In this document: piece after piece, positions 1 through 8,733 of the stretch | Numbering within the stretch: the first letter of the stretch is position 1 | Layout of the letters: the number at the start of each line of letters is the position of its first letter | Assembly: GCF_013760955.1 (NCBI RefSeq) | Contig: NZ_JACDUL010000002.1 | Location: 132,719-196,718 of the forward strand | Length of the DNA: 64,000 nucleotides | Reading direction: 5' to 3' | From: Methanococcus maripaludis | GTDB lineage: Archaea; AGJL01; Methanococci; Methanococcales; Methanococcaceae | Notes under the pieces: model-generated | What the model was told of the DNA's origin: nothing | The model's input: the letters and a program-made list of their open reading frames with translations, nothing else | The model's database searches: none | Program-made: the position numbers and the translations under genes

Positions 1-854
1 TTGGGATAAATGTTTCTCCGTTTGGTAGAATTTACTGTTTACCCGGAGTTTCGGGGTATATCGGAGCAGATATTGTTGCAGGAGTTATCGTTTCTGAACT
101 TTTAAAAACTGAAAAAAATATTCTTTTTATTGATATTGGTACAAATGGGGAGATAATATTTTCAAAGGCAGGCATTCTTTCGTCGTGTTCCTGTGCTGCA
201 GGTCCTGCGCTTGAAGGAATGAATATAAGCTACGGAATGAGGGCGGCAGACGGCGCAATCGAAGGAATTAAATTTGCTGAAAACGGGGTTGAATTAAAAG
301 TTATTGGAAATAAAGATCCGGTTGGAATTTGTGGTAGCGGAATACTTGATTCAATATCTGAAATAGTTAGAACAGGTCTTGTTGGTAAAACTGGCAGGTT
401 AATTAATTCAAATGGTTCAGATAATGAATATAAAAATTTAATAATAGAAAAAAACTCAAAAAAATTCGTACAGATTTCAAAAAATCCTGAAATACTGGTT
501 TCACAAAAAGATATAAGGCAGGTTCAGCTGGCAAAAGCAGCAATTGTTTCGGGATTTTTAGCACTTCTGGATGAAAATAATTTGACAATGGGAGAAATTG
601 ACGAAGTAATAATTGCAGGACAGTTTGGAAAACATTTAACTGTTGAAAGCCTCGTTGGAAGTGGAATAATTCCAGAAAAATTGGGTAAAAAAGTGAAATA
701 TATCGGAAATTCTTCCAAAACTGGTGCTTTAATGTGCCTACTTTCAAAAGAATCACGGGAGGAAATGGAGTCAGTTTCTAGAGATATAAAATATTTTGAA
801 CTCTCTACAAAAGAAAACTATGAAAAATTGTTTGTTGATTCTTTAAATTTTTAA
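1..854 (+). CDS. RACo/RamA-like ASKHA-domain activator of corrinoid proteins (3' part; start lies before the window)
   Basis: The reading frame is open from base 3, so the gene enters from outside the window. The visible part is the C-terminal ASKHA domain (DUF4445 type), with phosphate-loop-like IDIGTNGE, the SSCSCAAGPALEG segment, GICGSG, and AGQFGKHL near the end. Family members couple ATP hydrolysis to reduction of inactive Co(II) corrinoid proteins and usually carry an N-terminal 2Fe-2S ferredoxin domain, which would be off-window. A methyltransferase of the MtaA family lies convergently downstream, which fits a corrinoid methyl-transfer role. Which corrinoid protein it serves cannot be seen here. 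Confidence 0.8.
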   Translation, partial: GINVSPFGRIYCLPGVSGYIGADIVAGVIVSELLKTEKNILFIDIGTNGEIIFSKAGILSSCSCAAGPALEGMNISYGMRAADGAIEGIKFAENGVELKVIGNKDPVGICGSGILDSISEIVRTGLVGKTGRLINSNGSDNEYKNLIIEKNSKKFVQISKNPEILVSQKDIRQVQLAKAAIVSGFLALLDENNLTMGEIDEVIIAGQFGKHLTVESLVGSGIIPEKLGKKVKYIGNSSKTGALMCLLSKESREEMESVSRDIKYFELSTKENYEKLFVDSLNF

Positions 855-911
855 AAATCAGTAATTAAAATAATAATTTATTAATTTTGTATTAAAAGCG
901 TTTACAATATA

Positions 912-1775
912 TTATTCTTTTATTTCCCAAATTGTATTTTTTGGAATTTTATAAATTGATTTTTTGATGCAGTTATGCCCGATAATCTTTGTTTTTGTGT
1001 TTTCACGGATTATTTCATAAATTGCTTTTCCATATGTTTCAGAATTGCAATTTATTGGATTAAATTCATACATTCCTTCATTTTCGAGTGAAACAGACGT
1101 TTTTCCACAAACGTGAATAATACAGTTTTTTTCGTTGGATTTTACTTTTTCGATAATGTTTTTAGCAATTTTTCCGCTGTATTCCCTAAAGATTTTTGGA
1201 CCAACTATATCAATGCTTCCTGCTGGATCTCCAAAAGAAATAATTTTAGCACCATTTTCAATTCCCGATAGGATATATTTTACAATTTCATCTTCTAAAA
1301 AATTTAAGAAATTATTCATTCTTTCGGGGTTTTTCCTAAGTTCTTTGTAAAAAATTCTAGACTCCATTAATGAGGAAATTATTGTAATTGGCCCTTCAAC
1401 TGCAAGAATTGGGATTTCACCCGACTCTTTTAATGCATGGACTGCATCAAGAACTATTTTAATTCGGCCAGAAGTTAAATCAATCGGTTTTATGGTTTCT
1501 AACTCATCTAAATTTTTAAAAGCATATTCTTTAGCTCTTGGGCCATATTTTTCATCGCCCATATTAATTTTTGCACCAAATGATTCTGCTTCAACAGTCA
1601 TGCAGAATGGAACTCTACAAAAGAGGTCTTTTTTGTGTTCTTTCATTATTTTTGAAAATTCCACCATATCTGAAAGATTTTCATGTACATTTGGAAATTT
1701 TAAATTGTTTGATTCAGTTAATTCTTTTGGAATCTTTTCTAAATTGTCGCTGATGCATGAAAATGTTTTTTTCAT
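912..1775 (-). CDS. MtaA/CmuA-family (uroporphyrinogen decarboxylase fold) methyltransferase
   Basis: The 287-residue protein has the URO-D barrel fold signature of methylcobamide:coenzyme M methyltransferases. Zinc ligands are present as His221-X-Cys223 (IIHVCGKT) and Cys269 (GHNC), the pattern that binds zinc and activates the thiol of CoM in MtaA/MtbA. It is shorter than typical MtaA (about 340 aa). The start is set at the ATG after GGTGGAATTT; an ATG four codons upstream overlaps that ribosome site. The gene is convergent with the ASKHA activator gene. Substrate is not deducible; a stand-alone member in a hydrogenotroph may move methyl groups between a corrinoid protein and a thiol. Confidence 0.75.
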   Translation of the reverse strand: MKKTFSCISDNLEKIPKELTESNNLKFPNVHENLSDMVEFSKIMKEHKKDLFCRVPFCMTVEAESFGAKINMGDEKYGPRAKEYAFKNLDELETIKPIDLTSGRIKIVLDAVHALKESGEIPILAVEGPITIISSLMESRIFYKELRKNPERMNNFLNFLEDEIVKYILSGIENGAKIISFGDPAGSIDIVGPKIFREYSGKIAKNIIEKVKSNEKNCIIHVCGKTSVSLENEGMYEFNPINCNSETYGKAIYEIIRENTKTKIIGHNCIKKSIYKIPKNTIWEIKE

Positions 1776-1840
1776 AAATTCCACCATGTTTAAATTGATT
1801 TTTAAATTTTAAAAAAGAAAAAAGAAAAAATTTAATGGAC

Positions 1841-3145
1841 TTAAAGTCCTTGTTCTTCTGAGAAATAAACACAGATTGTTGCAATAACCATTCCAACGGC
1901 AAGTAATAACCATGCCATCTGGTATCCTGCACTGGTAAATCCCCCTAATGCATTAAGCCCGTAGCTTGCGATTACTAAACCACAAACTTGTTGGAGCACT
2001 GCACCACCAAAGAATGGGAAGAAGTTGAGGATTGATGTAGATGTTCCAGCTATCGAAATAGGGAATAGGGATTTTACCTGTCCGTAGCATACAACGAAGA
2101 ATCCTGCGAAGAATCCGAATAATACGTATAGGATTTTATAGAATAATGGATTGTCCATTCCGTTAAAGAACCAGACTGCAAACCATAATAATGTGTACAT
2201 TATTGTACCGATAATTAATGTCTTTTTTCTTGATTTTAAAACTTTATCTGCGATGTATCCTGAAACAGGGCATCCTAAGATCAAACCGATCCCGATAAAC
2301 GTTAAAAGACCTGCATATGTTGCTTTGTCCCAGCCTAAAATGTCTTTGAAGTATGGGCCTGCCCAAAGTCCTTGGTATGCCATTAATGATCCGTAGTAGA
2401 AGAAAAACCATATTGACAAAGGCCAGAATGATTTTTTACCTAAAACCATTTTAATAGAATCCATAATTGATATGTTTTCCGCAGTTTTTGCCGATGTTGA
2501 AACAGCTTCGCCATTTTCATAAGCTTCAATATCTTCAATATTTGGAAGACCCATTTCTGATGGCTTATCTCTAATAACAATGTATGAAAGAATTGCAAGA
2601 GCAATTGATACTACACCAAGCCCCATGAATACTGTCTGCCAACCTAATGCCGTGTTAAGGTAAGCAAGTGGAGCTGCTGCGGATAATGCCCCAACGTTTC
2701 CAACTGCGAGCATTATACCACTTTGGGTAGCAAATTCGTTTTTTCTAAACCAGATTGAAAGCATTTTCATTATCGGAATGTATACTGCAGCTACACCGAT
2801 ACCGATTAAAAGCCTTCCCATTATAACCATGTTAAAATCAGTTGCAATACCTGTAAGGATTGCACCTGCTGCTGCAACAAGTGTAAAAACAGCAACGACC
2901 CTTCGAGGTCCGAATTTATCAGACATTATCCCTGAAGGAATCTGCATTAGTGCGTATGCATAAAAATAAACTGATCCGAGTAGACCCATTGAAGTAGCAC
3001 CTACTCCAAACGTTGTCATAAGATCTCCAGCCATAACTGCTGGCGATACTCTGTGGAAGTACACAAAGAAGTAAACTAACGCAAGAACTGCAAAGATTAC
3101 CCATCTATACTTCATCATTTTGCCGATGTTGTCTTTGGATAACAT
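1841..3145 (-). CDS. Major facilitator superfamily transporter
   Basis: A 434-residue membrane protein with about 12 predicted hydrophobic segments in two six-helix halves. The first cytoplasmic loop carries the MFS signature (SDKFGPRRV, residues about 75-83) and a related ADKVLKSRKK loop occurs in the second half. A charged loop near residues 195-225 separates the halves. The ATG start follows GAGGTCAT. It resembles the sugar-acid/organic-anion carriers (GudP/OFA-like), but the substrate cannot be read from the sequence. It is divergent from the double-cubane protein gene across a 222-bp spacer. Confidence 0.8.
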   Translation of the reverse strand: MLSKDNIGKMMKYRWVIFAVLALVYFFVYFHRVSPAVMAGDLMTTFGVGATSMGLLGSVYFYAYALMQIPSGIMSDKFGPRRVVAVFTLVAAAGAILTGIATDFNMVIMGRLLIGIGVAAVYIPIMKMLSIWFRKNEFATQSGIMLAVGNVGALSAAAPLAYLNTALGWQTVFMGLGVVSIALAILSYIVIRDKPSEMGLPNIEDIEAYENGEAVSTSAKTAENISIMDSIKMVLGKKSFWPLSIWFFFYYGSLMAYQGLWAGPYFKDILGWDKATYAGLLTFIGIGLILGCPVSGYIADKVLKSRKKTLIIGTIMYTLLWFAVWFFNGMDNPLFYKILYVLFGFFAGFFVVCYGQVKSLFPISIAGTSTSILNFFPFFGGAVLQQVCGLVIASYGLNALGGFTSAGYQMAWLLLAVGMVIATICVYFSEEQGL

Positions 3146-3269
3146 TTATGACCTCAAGAATATTTATTTTAAATTTTTTTGGTATCTTAAAATCTAAGAC
3201 CTCCATTGGACTATTTAATTACGAATATATATTGATAACGGTATTAAATTTTAGTAGTTATTTTACAAC

Positions 3270-3292
3270 TAATAGATATTCTAATAGATATT
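3270..3292. repeat. Two 11-bp direct repeats in the divergent spacer
   Basis: TAATAGATATT occurs twice, separated by one base (period 12), in the 222-bp spacer between the divergent MFS and double-cubane genes. It could be a tandem regulator site or simple AT-rich repetition. Confidence 0.45.
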
Positions 3293-3367
3293 AAGTACTA
3301 TAAAAAATGAAAAAGAATTTAAATAATACCTTAGAAGATAGGTTAAACTATAAAAATCGGTGAAATT

Positions 3368-4489
3368 TTGGACGAATTAAAAAGCATCAAAAAGCTCGAT
3401 GAAGTCTATTCGAAAAGAAAAGATGAGTTATATCGAGAAAAAAACGAAGGAAAGAAAGTATTTGGTAGATTTTGTGTATTTGTTCCAACCGAAATTATAT
3501 GTGCGGCAGATGCAATTCCGGTTGGACTCTGTGGTGGAAAGGAATCTACTATTCCTTCAGCAGAAGAAGATCTGCCAAGAAACATTTGTCCACTGATTAA
3601 ATCTTCATATGGTTTCAAAAAAGATAAAAAATGCCCTTATTTTGAGGCTGCAGACGTTATTGTTGGAGAAACTACGTGTGATGGAAAGAAAAAAATGTTT
3701 GAACACATGGCAGAAATGTCAGAAATGCATATTATGCATCTTCCACACTTTAAAGACGAAAGATCGTATGAATTATGGCTTAAAGAAGTTTACGATTTCA
3801 AAGATTACGTAGAAAAGTTTACTGGAAATGAAATTACCGAAGAGAAATTAAAAGAAGCAATTGATGAAGAAAACGAAGAAAGGAAGTTATCACACAAACT
3901 CTATGAATTAAGGTCTAAAATTCCATCTCCAATAACTGGAACTGATGCACTAAAAATATTTCAAAGGTCATTTTTATTAAATATAAACGATAGGATCGCA
4001 ATTTTAAAAGAATTAATATCCGAACTCGAAGAACGGATTAAAAATGGCGAAGGCTACTCTGGAAAAAGAATACTGGTTGCAGGATGCCCGATGGTTGCAG
4101 GAAATACTAAAATTGTAGATATTATCGAAGAAGTTGGTGGACTTGTAGTTGGCGAAGAAACCTGTACTGGAACCAGAAAATTTGATAATTTGGTTAACGG
4201 TTATACCATTGATGACCTTGCAGAACGGTACTTTAAAATCAACTGTGCATCAGCATTTAAAAATGACAGCAGAATTGAAAGAATAAAAGAACTTGTAAAA
4301 GAACAGAATGCTGACGGAGTTGTTTACTATACTCTTCAATACTGCCATACCTTTAATGTTGAAGGCGCATTAATTGAAAAAGAACTCAAAAATTTAGGAA
4401 TTCCAATTATTAGAATTGAAACGGACTATTCAGAAAGTGATAAAGAGCAAATAAAAACGAGACTCGAAGCGTTTGTTGAAATGATTTAA
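3368..4489 (+). CDS. HgdB/DCCP-type double-cubane cluster protein (2-hydroxyacyl-CoA dehydratase D family)
   Basis: A 373-residue protein of the family that includes 2-hydroxyacyl-CoA dehydratase beta subunits and the double-cubane cluster proteins. Ten cysteines are spread over two halves (Cys36, 45, 55, 74, 89, 104, then 240, 266, 293, 326), with the paired motifs [11 protein letters not shown] and [11 protein letters not shown] at the end of equivalent domains. Such proteins do ATP-driven low-potential electron transfer with an ASKHA-type reductase. No alpha subunit or dedicated activator adjoins it, so a reductase role for an unknown small substrate is more likely than amino-acid fermentation. 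Start is TTG after GGTGAAAT. Confidence 0.75.
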   Translation: MDELKSIKKLDEVYSKRKDELYREKNEGKKVFGRFCVFVPTEIICAADAIPVGLCGGKESTIPSAEEDLPRNICPLIKSSYGFKKDKKCPYFEAADVIVGETTCDGKKKMFEHMAEMSEMHIMHLPHFKDERSYELWLKEVYDFKDYVEKFTGNEITEEKLKEAIDEENEERKLSHKLYELRSKIPSPITGTDALKIFQRSFLLNINDRIAILKELISELEERIKNGEGYSGKRILVAGCPMVAGNTKIVDIIEEVGGLVVGEETCTGTRKFDNLVNGYTIDDLAERYFKINCASAFKNDSRIERIKELVKEQNADGVVYYTLQYCHTFNVEGALIEKELKNLGIPIIRIETDYSESDKEQIKTRLEAFVEMI

Positions 4490-4527
4490 TTTTTTTAATT
4501 ATTTTTTTAAAATATATTTTATTTTTT

Positions 4528-5133
4528 TTACAAAAGTGATTCTTTTGCCAGTTTATCCGCAATTTCGTTATTTTTATCGCCGGAATGCGCCTTAACTTTT
4601 ACAAATTCAATATTTAACTTTTTTAGATAATTTTTACATTTTTCTTTATATTCGGTGGTTCCTTCCTTGTTGGTTTTCCATTCGCCAGTACACCACTTTT
4701 CAATTCCGAGATAATCGTGGTATATTATTAAATTTTTTACATTTTTAGAAACTGCATATTCCATTGCAAGTTCTGAAGCTAAAATTTCGCCAGCAACGTT
4801 TCTCATTTTCGATAACTCCTTATTATTTCCCTTAGCTTTAATTTCTTTTTCAATTCCGTTGAATATTGTTAGAACTCCTGCCCCATATTCTTTATTTTTT
4901 AAATTAAAACTTCCATCAACCCATGCATACATTACATCTTTTTCAAATTCGTTTGACTGTATATTATTTTGTTTTTCTTCAGTTTTTTGATTTAAATATA
5001 TTTCTGCATCTTTTTTAGATGTAAAACTTTTAAATTCAGCTCCAGAAAATCCTTTGACCTGATTTTCACATTCGCCCCATGTTTCAAATAGTCCTGTTTT
5101 TCGCCCTTTTCTAACAGCATAGATTTTAGACAT
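4528..5133 (-). CDS. rnhA: Ribonuclease HI with N-terminal hybrid-binding domain
   Basis: The first 45 residues form the RNase H1 hybrid-binding (viroplasmin-like) domain (YAVRKGRKTGLFETW, GAEFKSF). A linker leads to a type 1 RNase H domain with the acidic catalytic set: Asp in AWVDGSF, Glu in GEILASELA, Asp in YHDYLG and Asp in GDKNNEIAD, with the HSGD loop. It degrades RNA in RNA-DNA hybrids. A GTG three codons upstream is in frame, but it forms part of the GTGA ribosome site, so the ATG is chosen. Confidence 0.88.
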   Translation of the reverse strand: MSKIYAVRKGRKTGLFETWGECENQVKGFSGAEFKSFTSKKDAEIYLNQKTEEKQNNIQSNEFEKDVMYAWVDGSFNLKNKEYGAGVLTIFNGIEKEIKAKGNNKELSKMRNVAGEILASELAMEYAVSKNVKNLIIYHDYLGIEKWCTGEWKTNKEGTTEYKEKCKNYLKKLNIEFVKVKAHSGDKNNEIADKLAKESLL

Positions 5134-5267
5134 TTTTTTCACGCAAATTTATTTTTAAAACAAATTATAAATATAAATTAAAGATAATTCCTATATTAAA
5201 TTATAATTTCAAAAGATTTTTATAAACTCTTGAACGAAATATATTATTCGTAAAATGAGGCGATATT

Positions 5268-5459
5268 TTGATATTCACTCCATTTAAATCGTATTTAATG
5301 GCATTTATATTCTTTTTATCTGCAATACTGCTTGGAATATTTTTAAAATCACAAATGGGGGAATTAAATATTATTTACATGATTTTAAAAGATTTAGGGA
5401 TTGTATTTTTAGTAATTGGAATTATACTTCAAATAAAACTTAAAAAATCTAAAAAATAA
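5268..5459 (+). CDS. Small two-helix membrane protein, unknown function
   Basis: A 63-residue protein with two hydrophobic segments (about residues 8-25 and 38-56) and a basic C-terminal tail (KLKKSKK). TTG start after the good ribosome site GAGGCGAT. It lies 25 bp before the metallopeptidase gene on the same strand, so the two may be co-transcribed. No family recognised. Confidence 0.6.
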   Translation: MIFTPFKSYLMAFIFFLSAILLGIFLKSQMGELNIIYMILKDLGIVFLVIGIILQIKLKKSKK

Positions 5460-5484
5460 TTTATTTTAATTTAAATGGTATAAC

Positions 5485-6153
5485 ATGATAGAAAACGTCA
5501 AAATAATCCGTAAAAAAATCAAAAACATGTATCTGGTTGTAAATCCCGATTGTTCGATTGTTTTAAAGGTACCACCACACGTTTCTGATGAGTATATCCA
5601 TTCATTTATCAAGAAAAAGGAAAACTGGATAAAAAAGCATCTTGATAATTTTGAATCGTTGAATACAAACTCGGCTGAAAAAAGGTACGTTGACGGGGAA
5701 ATATTCAAGTATCTTGGGGAGAATTACGTTTTAAAAATTCACCTTTCAAAAAAAGAAGGCTTGGAAATTTTGGACGGTTATTTTAATCTTCATATTTCAG
5801 AAATAGATGATTTTGAAAAAAAGAAAAAAATAATTCAAAAATTTTACCGAAAACATGCAGAAATTGAACTTTTTGAAATTTTTAAAAATAGTTATATGGT
5901 AGTTACAAAAAATATACCGGATTTTGCCGTTAGAAAGATGAAAAAACGATGGGGTTCTTGTAGTTTTCATAAAAATAAAATTATATTAAATGAAAGATTA
6001 ATCGAAAAACCAAAAGAATGTATTGAATATGTCGTGTTTCATGAACTTGCTCACTTAAAATATCCAAACCACAGCAAGGAATTTTATAATTATTTAACCG
6101 AATTAATGCCTGATTGGAAAAATAGGAAGATTAAATTAAATGAAATTTGCTAA
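5485..6153 (+). CDS. YgjP/DUF45-type zinc metallopeptidase
   Basis: 222 residues. The C-terminal half carries the zincin motif HELAH (186-190) with a third ligand His196 (YPNHSKEF), preceded by RKMKKRWGSCS, the usual signature of the YgjP-like WLM/SprT-related family. The N-terminal half is a beta-rich region typical of this family. Probably a cytoplasmic peptidase; its substrates are not known for the family. The ATG start has a weak upstream GGT. Confidence 0.85.
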   Translation: MIENVKIIRKKIKNMYLVVNPDCSIVLKVPPHVSDEYIHSFIKKKENWIKKHLDNFESLNTNSAEKRYVDGEIFKYLGENYVLKIHLSKKEGLEILDGYFNLHISEIDDFEKKKKIIQKFYRKHAEIELFEIFKNSYMVVTKNIPDFAVRKMKKRWGSCSFHKNKIILNERLIEKPKECIEYVVFHELAHLKYPNHSKEFYNYLTELMPDWKNRKIKLNEIC

Positions 6154-6167
6154 AATTTTTTATTTTA

Positions 6168-6632
6168 TTAAAATATGTTTTTATCAATTGCAATTTTTAA
6201 AAATATCTGCCTTAAATGTGGAAGAACGTCTAGTGCCGGAACTAAATAACAGTCTGCTTTTTCAAAGCCATTTTCTACGTTATGGGGTTTTTTAATATTA
6301 TCTAATGTATATCTCAAAAAACCTTCATTGTTTCTCCATATTGTAAATACTAGGTAGTTTTTTTCAATTGGGTGGACAAACTCCCGATGTTTATATTTCC
6401 TAACGATGTTTAATGCAAGTTTTTCGGGACCGCTAACTTCCAGTTTTGAAAGTTCTTTTTCAAATACTTGCGACATAAACATAGTTTCAAAACCAAGTTC
6501 CATTACATCCCGCGGGCTAATATTTTCAAAACCTTTCTTTTCAGCTTTTTCATACTTTAAAAGATATCTAAGTAACGATGTATGCGCATTGTCAGTAAAT
6601 ACTGAAAATCCAAGTTCAAATATATTATCCAT
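6168..6632 (-). CDS. Conserved hypothetical protein downstream of a TetR regulator
   Basis: 154 residues, soluble, mixed alpha/beta, with no recognised catalytic motif. ATG start after a strong site (GGCGGTGAAAATTT). The gene follows a TetR-family gene on the same strand, and a GC-rich imperfect palindrome lies just upstream of its start, suggesting it is a target of that repressor. Sequence features of note are the central WRNNEGFLRYTLDNI and C-terminal LVPALDVLPHLRQIF. Function unknown. Confidence 0.65.
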   Translation of the reverse strand: MDNIFELGFSVFTDNAHTSLLRYLLKYEKAEKKGFENISPRDVMELGFETMFMSQVFEKELSKLEVSGPEKLALNIVRKYKHREFVHPIEKNYLVFTIWRNNEGFLRYTLDNIKKPHNVENGFEKADCYLVPALDVLPHLRQIFLKIAIDKNIF

Positions 6633-6666
6633 AAATTTTCACCGCCCTATTATGATTATGTTATTT

Positions 6667-6684
6667 ACCGGTCGCCCGGCCGGT
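6667..6684. promoter_or_regulatory. Candidate TetR-family operator
   Basis: ACCGGTCGCCCGGCCGGT is an imperfect palindrome (ACCGG...CCGGT) of about 80% G+C in an otherwise AT-rich intergenic region, between the tetR-like gene and its downstream neighbour. The ACCGG/CCGGT half-sites resemble those bound by many TetR repressors. It may also help end tetR transcription, since T8 follows on the plus strand only. Confidence 0.5.
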
Positions 6685-6702
6685 TTTTTTTTATATAAAA
6701 AA

Positions 6703-7290
6703 TTAATTCTTTATAAGTTCCCAAAAAGAACTAATTACCAGTCTAGATTTATCTTCAAATTTTTGGTTGGTATAATATGAAACTAGGTGTATGCCTTCAA
6801 ATATTGAGCAAAAATGGAATGCAACGGAATATGGATCTAATTCTTTTTTAACTTCTCCTGTTTCCTGTGCCAAGATTATTTTGTTAACCAATGTATCTAT
6901 TGCGTTTTTATATATATTATTATTGAATTCCCAAATTTCGGGGAATTTTTTGATTGCATCGGAAACCGGTCCGAAGTATGCGGTTTTTTCACAATCTTTA
7001 TTGTAGTTATTGATGTATTTGGTCCTTATTATAATTGCCTGTTCTATGGCTTCAAAAATAGCGTTTTCAAAGCGGGTTTCATTTTCAATACTCGATATGA
7101 CGGCTTTTCCATTTTCTTCGAGTATCGAGATCATTGTTTCTATATAAAGGTCCTCTTTTCTTTCGAAATGGTGGTAAATGCCCCCTTTTGAAATATTGCA
7201 GGCTCTTGCAATTTCTGAAAGGGATGTTTCACTATAACCTTTTTCAAGAAACAATTCTTTTGATTTTTTTAAGATCAAATTTCGTGTCAT
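6703..7290 (-). CDS. TetR/AcrR-family transcriptional regulator
   Basis: 195 residues from the ATG at 7290; an in-frame TTG at 7326 has no ribosome site. Residues about 10-50 are a TetR helix-turn-helix (LSEIARACNISKGGIYHHF, followed by RKEDLY). The rest is an all-helical ligand-binding and dimerisation domain with no recognisable ligand signature. The neighbouring gene at 6168-6632 on the same strand and the palindrome between them suggest local autoregulation or an operon of two. Confidence 0.85.
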   Translation of the reverse strand: MTRNLILKKSKELFLEKGYSETSLSEIARACNISKGGIYHHFERKEDLYIETMISILEENGKAVISSIENETRFENAIFEAIEQAIIIRTKYINNYNKDCEKTAYFGPVSDAIKKFPEIWEFNNNIYKNAIDTLVNKIILAQETGEVKKELDPYSVAFHFCSIFEGIHLVSYYTNQKFEDKSRLVISSFWELIKN

Positions 7291-7429
7291 ATTTTTGTTC
7301 CAAGTTTTATCGGGGCCACTAATCAAAAATTTTTAAATTAAATTTAAAGTCTTATTATTAATTCAAATTTACTTTTAATTTTTCAATTATGCCATATTAT
7401 TTTATCTTTTAACTATTATGTTGTTGTTT

Positions 7430-7580
7430 TGGGATCATTTATACAAAACTATATATTTAAGTTCGATCTAGTTATGCTGGGAACGGGATATAATGGTGCT
7501 CACACCGTGCATTTTTGATCAAATTGATCAAAATTTAGATCTAGATTGTTATTTTAGATCTAAATCTTAATCAATGATCA
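7430..7580. repeat. GATC-rich cluster with a near-perfect 21-bp inverted repeat
   Basis: GATC occurs seven times in about 150 bp (near 7432, 7465, 7517, 7526, 7538, 7557 and 7576). Within it, 7523-7543 and 7555-7575 form an inverted repeat matching at 19 of 21 positions around an 11-nt spacer; the inner 11 bp (ATTTAGATCTA and its complement) are perfect. No gene overlaps. An archaeal TATA-like sequence precedes it near 7450-7458. Possible roles: operator, replication or segregation site, or RNA hairpin. Confidence 0.6.
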
Positions 7581-7749
7581 TTTTAACAATGTTGGAGTTT
7601 TTATTTTTAAAATGTTTTCAAGAGTTATTTTATGGTTATTTTAGTAATTTATTAAAAAACAAATATGTACTAAATACGATTAATTGTTACACTTTCTATT
7701 TTCAACCAAAAATACCCTAAATTTAAATACGAGGATTTTTAAAATATAT

Positions 7750-7935
7750 ATTACCTCGGAATAACTGGTTCCGGGGGTTAAGGGGGATATATTAAAGTCG
7801 AATAAACACGGAAAAAATAGTTCCATGTGCTTATTGTGCAAAGGGAAATATTGAGAAAAGATATGTTTTGTATGAAAGCTGTTTTTCTTCTTCATGCAAA
7901 ACACCATGTTTTTAAACCGCATCTATTTTTTTTAT
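7750..7935 (+). ncRNA. Candidate structured non-coding RNA
   Basis: A GC-enriched island inside the 0.94-kb gene-free stretch between tetR and the next gene. A TATA-like TTTAAATA lies at about 7720-7727, roughly 25 bp before the first hairpin: 7754-7761 pairs with 7769-7776 (8 bp, 7-nt loop). A second hairpin pairs 7865-7876 with 7902-7891 (12 bp with one G-U pair, 14-nt loop). T-rich runs follow at 7923-7940 as a possible terminator. The rest of the stretch (7581-7740 and 7936-8230) shows only AT-rich sequence. Confidence 0.4.
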
Positions 7936-8230
7936 TTTTTGATCAAAATTAAAACGATTTTAAATTATCAAAGTAATTAAAACACAGTATGTGCTATTTT
8001 ACATTTTCCAAACATTTTTACTCGGTAATATCATAACTATAAATTGGATGATAACCTTCCATGATTTTTCAAAGCTTATTTTTATGAAATAGGTTCAGCA
8101 AAAACTCAAAAGCTCCTAATTTAGATAGTGCTTCAAATACTATTGTTTTTGTATTATTTCAAAAAAAAAACAAAATTTTAAATTCTTTTTTTAAGATAAT
8201 TTAATTAATAATTTTTAAAAGTGGTTCAAC

Positions 8231-8629
8231 ATGGATTACAGACAGGGTTTTACAAAAATTACTGTTTATGAAAATATATTTACTATGAAAAACATTTTTC
8301 AAAATATTTCTGCTAAGGTAAATGATGTATCAGCTCTTGAAATTGATACTCGTGGGAACTGTATCGTGCTATTGATTGGATTTTTGTGGTATATATCTTC
8401 AAATATTTTATTAATGGTTTCAAAAGAGGTAAGTTATTCTTTGTACTATACGATTCTTGATTTAAAGGCTTATCATACAATAATGACTGTTTTAATTTTT
8501 ATTGCAGCACTGTTTTCGACACAGATTAAATTATATGTCACAGGTTACAAGCCGATAATAATTATCGGAAACTACTTTTCAATGCAAAAACTCTTTGAAA
8601 TATTGAAAGAAGAATTAAATTTGAAATAA
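8231..8629 (+). CDS. Hypothetical membrane protein
   Basis: 132 residues with two or three hydrophobic segments (about 48-68 and 82-100, and a weaker one near 107-117) between short soluble ends. The ATG start follows GTGGTTC. No family recognised. It stands alone between the long structured spacer and a small winged-helix-like gene on the same strand, with a 104-bp gap downstream. Confidence 0.6.
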   Translation: MDYRQGFTKITVYENIFTMKNIFQNISAKVNDVSALEIDTRGNCIVLLIGFLWYISSNILLMVSKEVSYSLYYTILDLKAYHTIMTVLIFIAALFSTQIKLYVTGYKPIIIIGNYFSMQKLFEILKEELNLK

Positions 8630-8733
8630 ACTTTTTAATACGTGCCAATTATAATGTTGTTATACAAAGGTTTAAAAATAGTTAACCATATTTATGAAAT
8701 AGGTAATAATAACTATCAACAAGCGGTGGTATT

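Noticed and set aside
403-756. 117-aa open frame on the minus strand inside the ASKHA gene
   Set aside because: Antisense shadow of the coding frame; composition is low-complexity Leu/Phe and no ribosome site.
7810-7824. GGAA-N7-TTCC resembling an NrpR operator
   Set aside because: Spacing is 7, not the 6 of functional sites, and it is not near a nitrogen gene promoter.
7796-7912. Plus-strand frame with Cys-rich, zinc-finger-like PCAYCAKGN...SCKTPCF
   Set aside because: About 38 codons with no ATG, GTG or TTG start; kept only as a curiosity within the ncRNA candidate.
7680-7922. 80-aa minus-strand frame in the long spacer
   Set aside because: No family pattern and no ribosome site; overlaps the ncRNA candidate, whose hairpins explain the sequence better.
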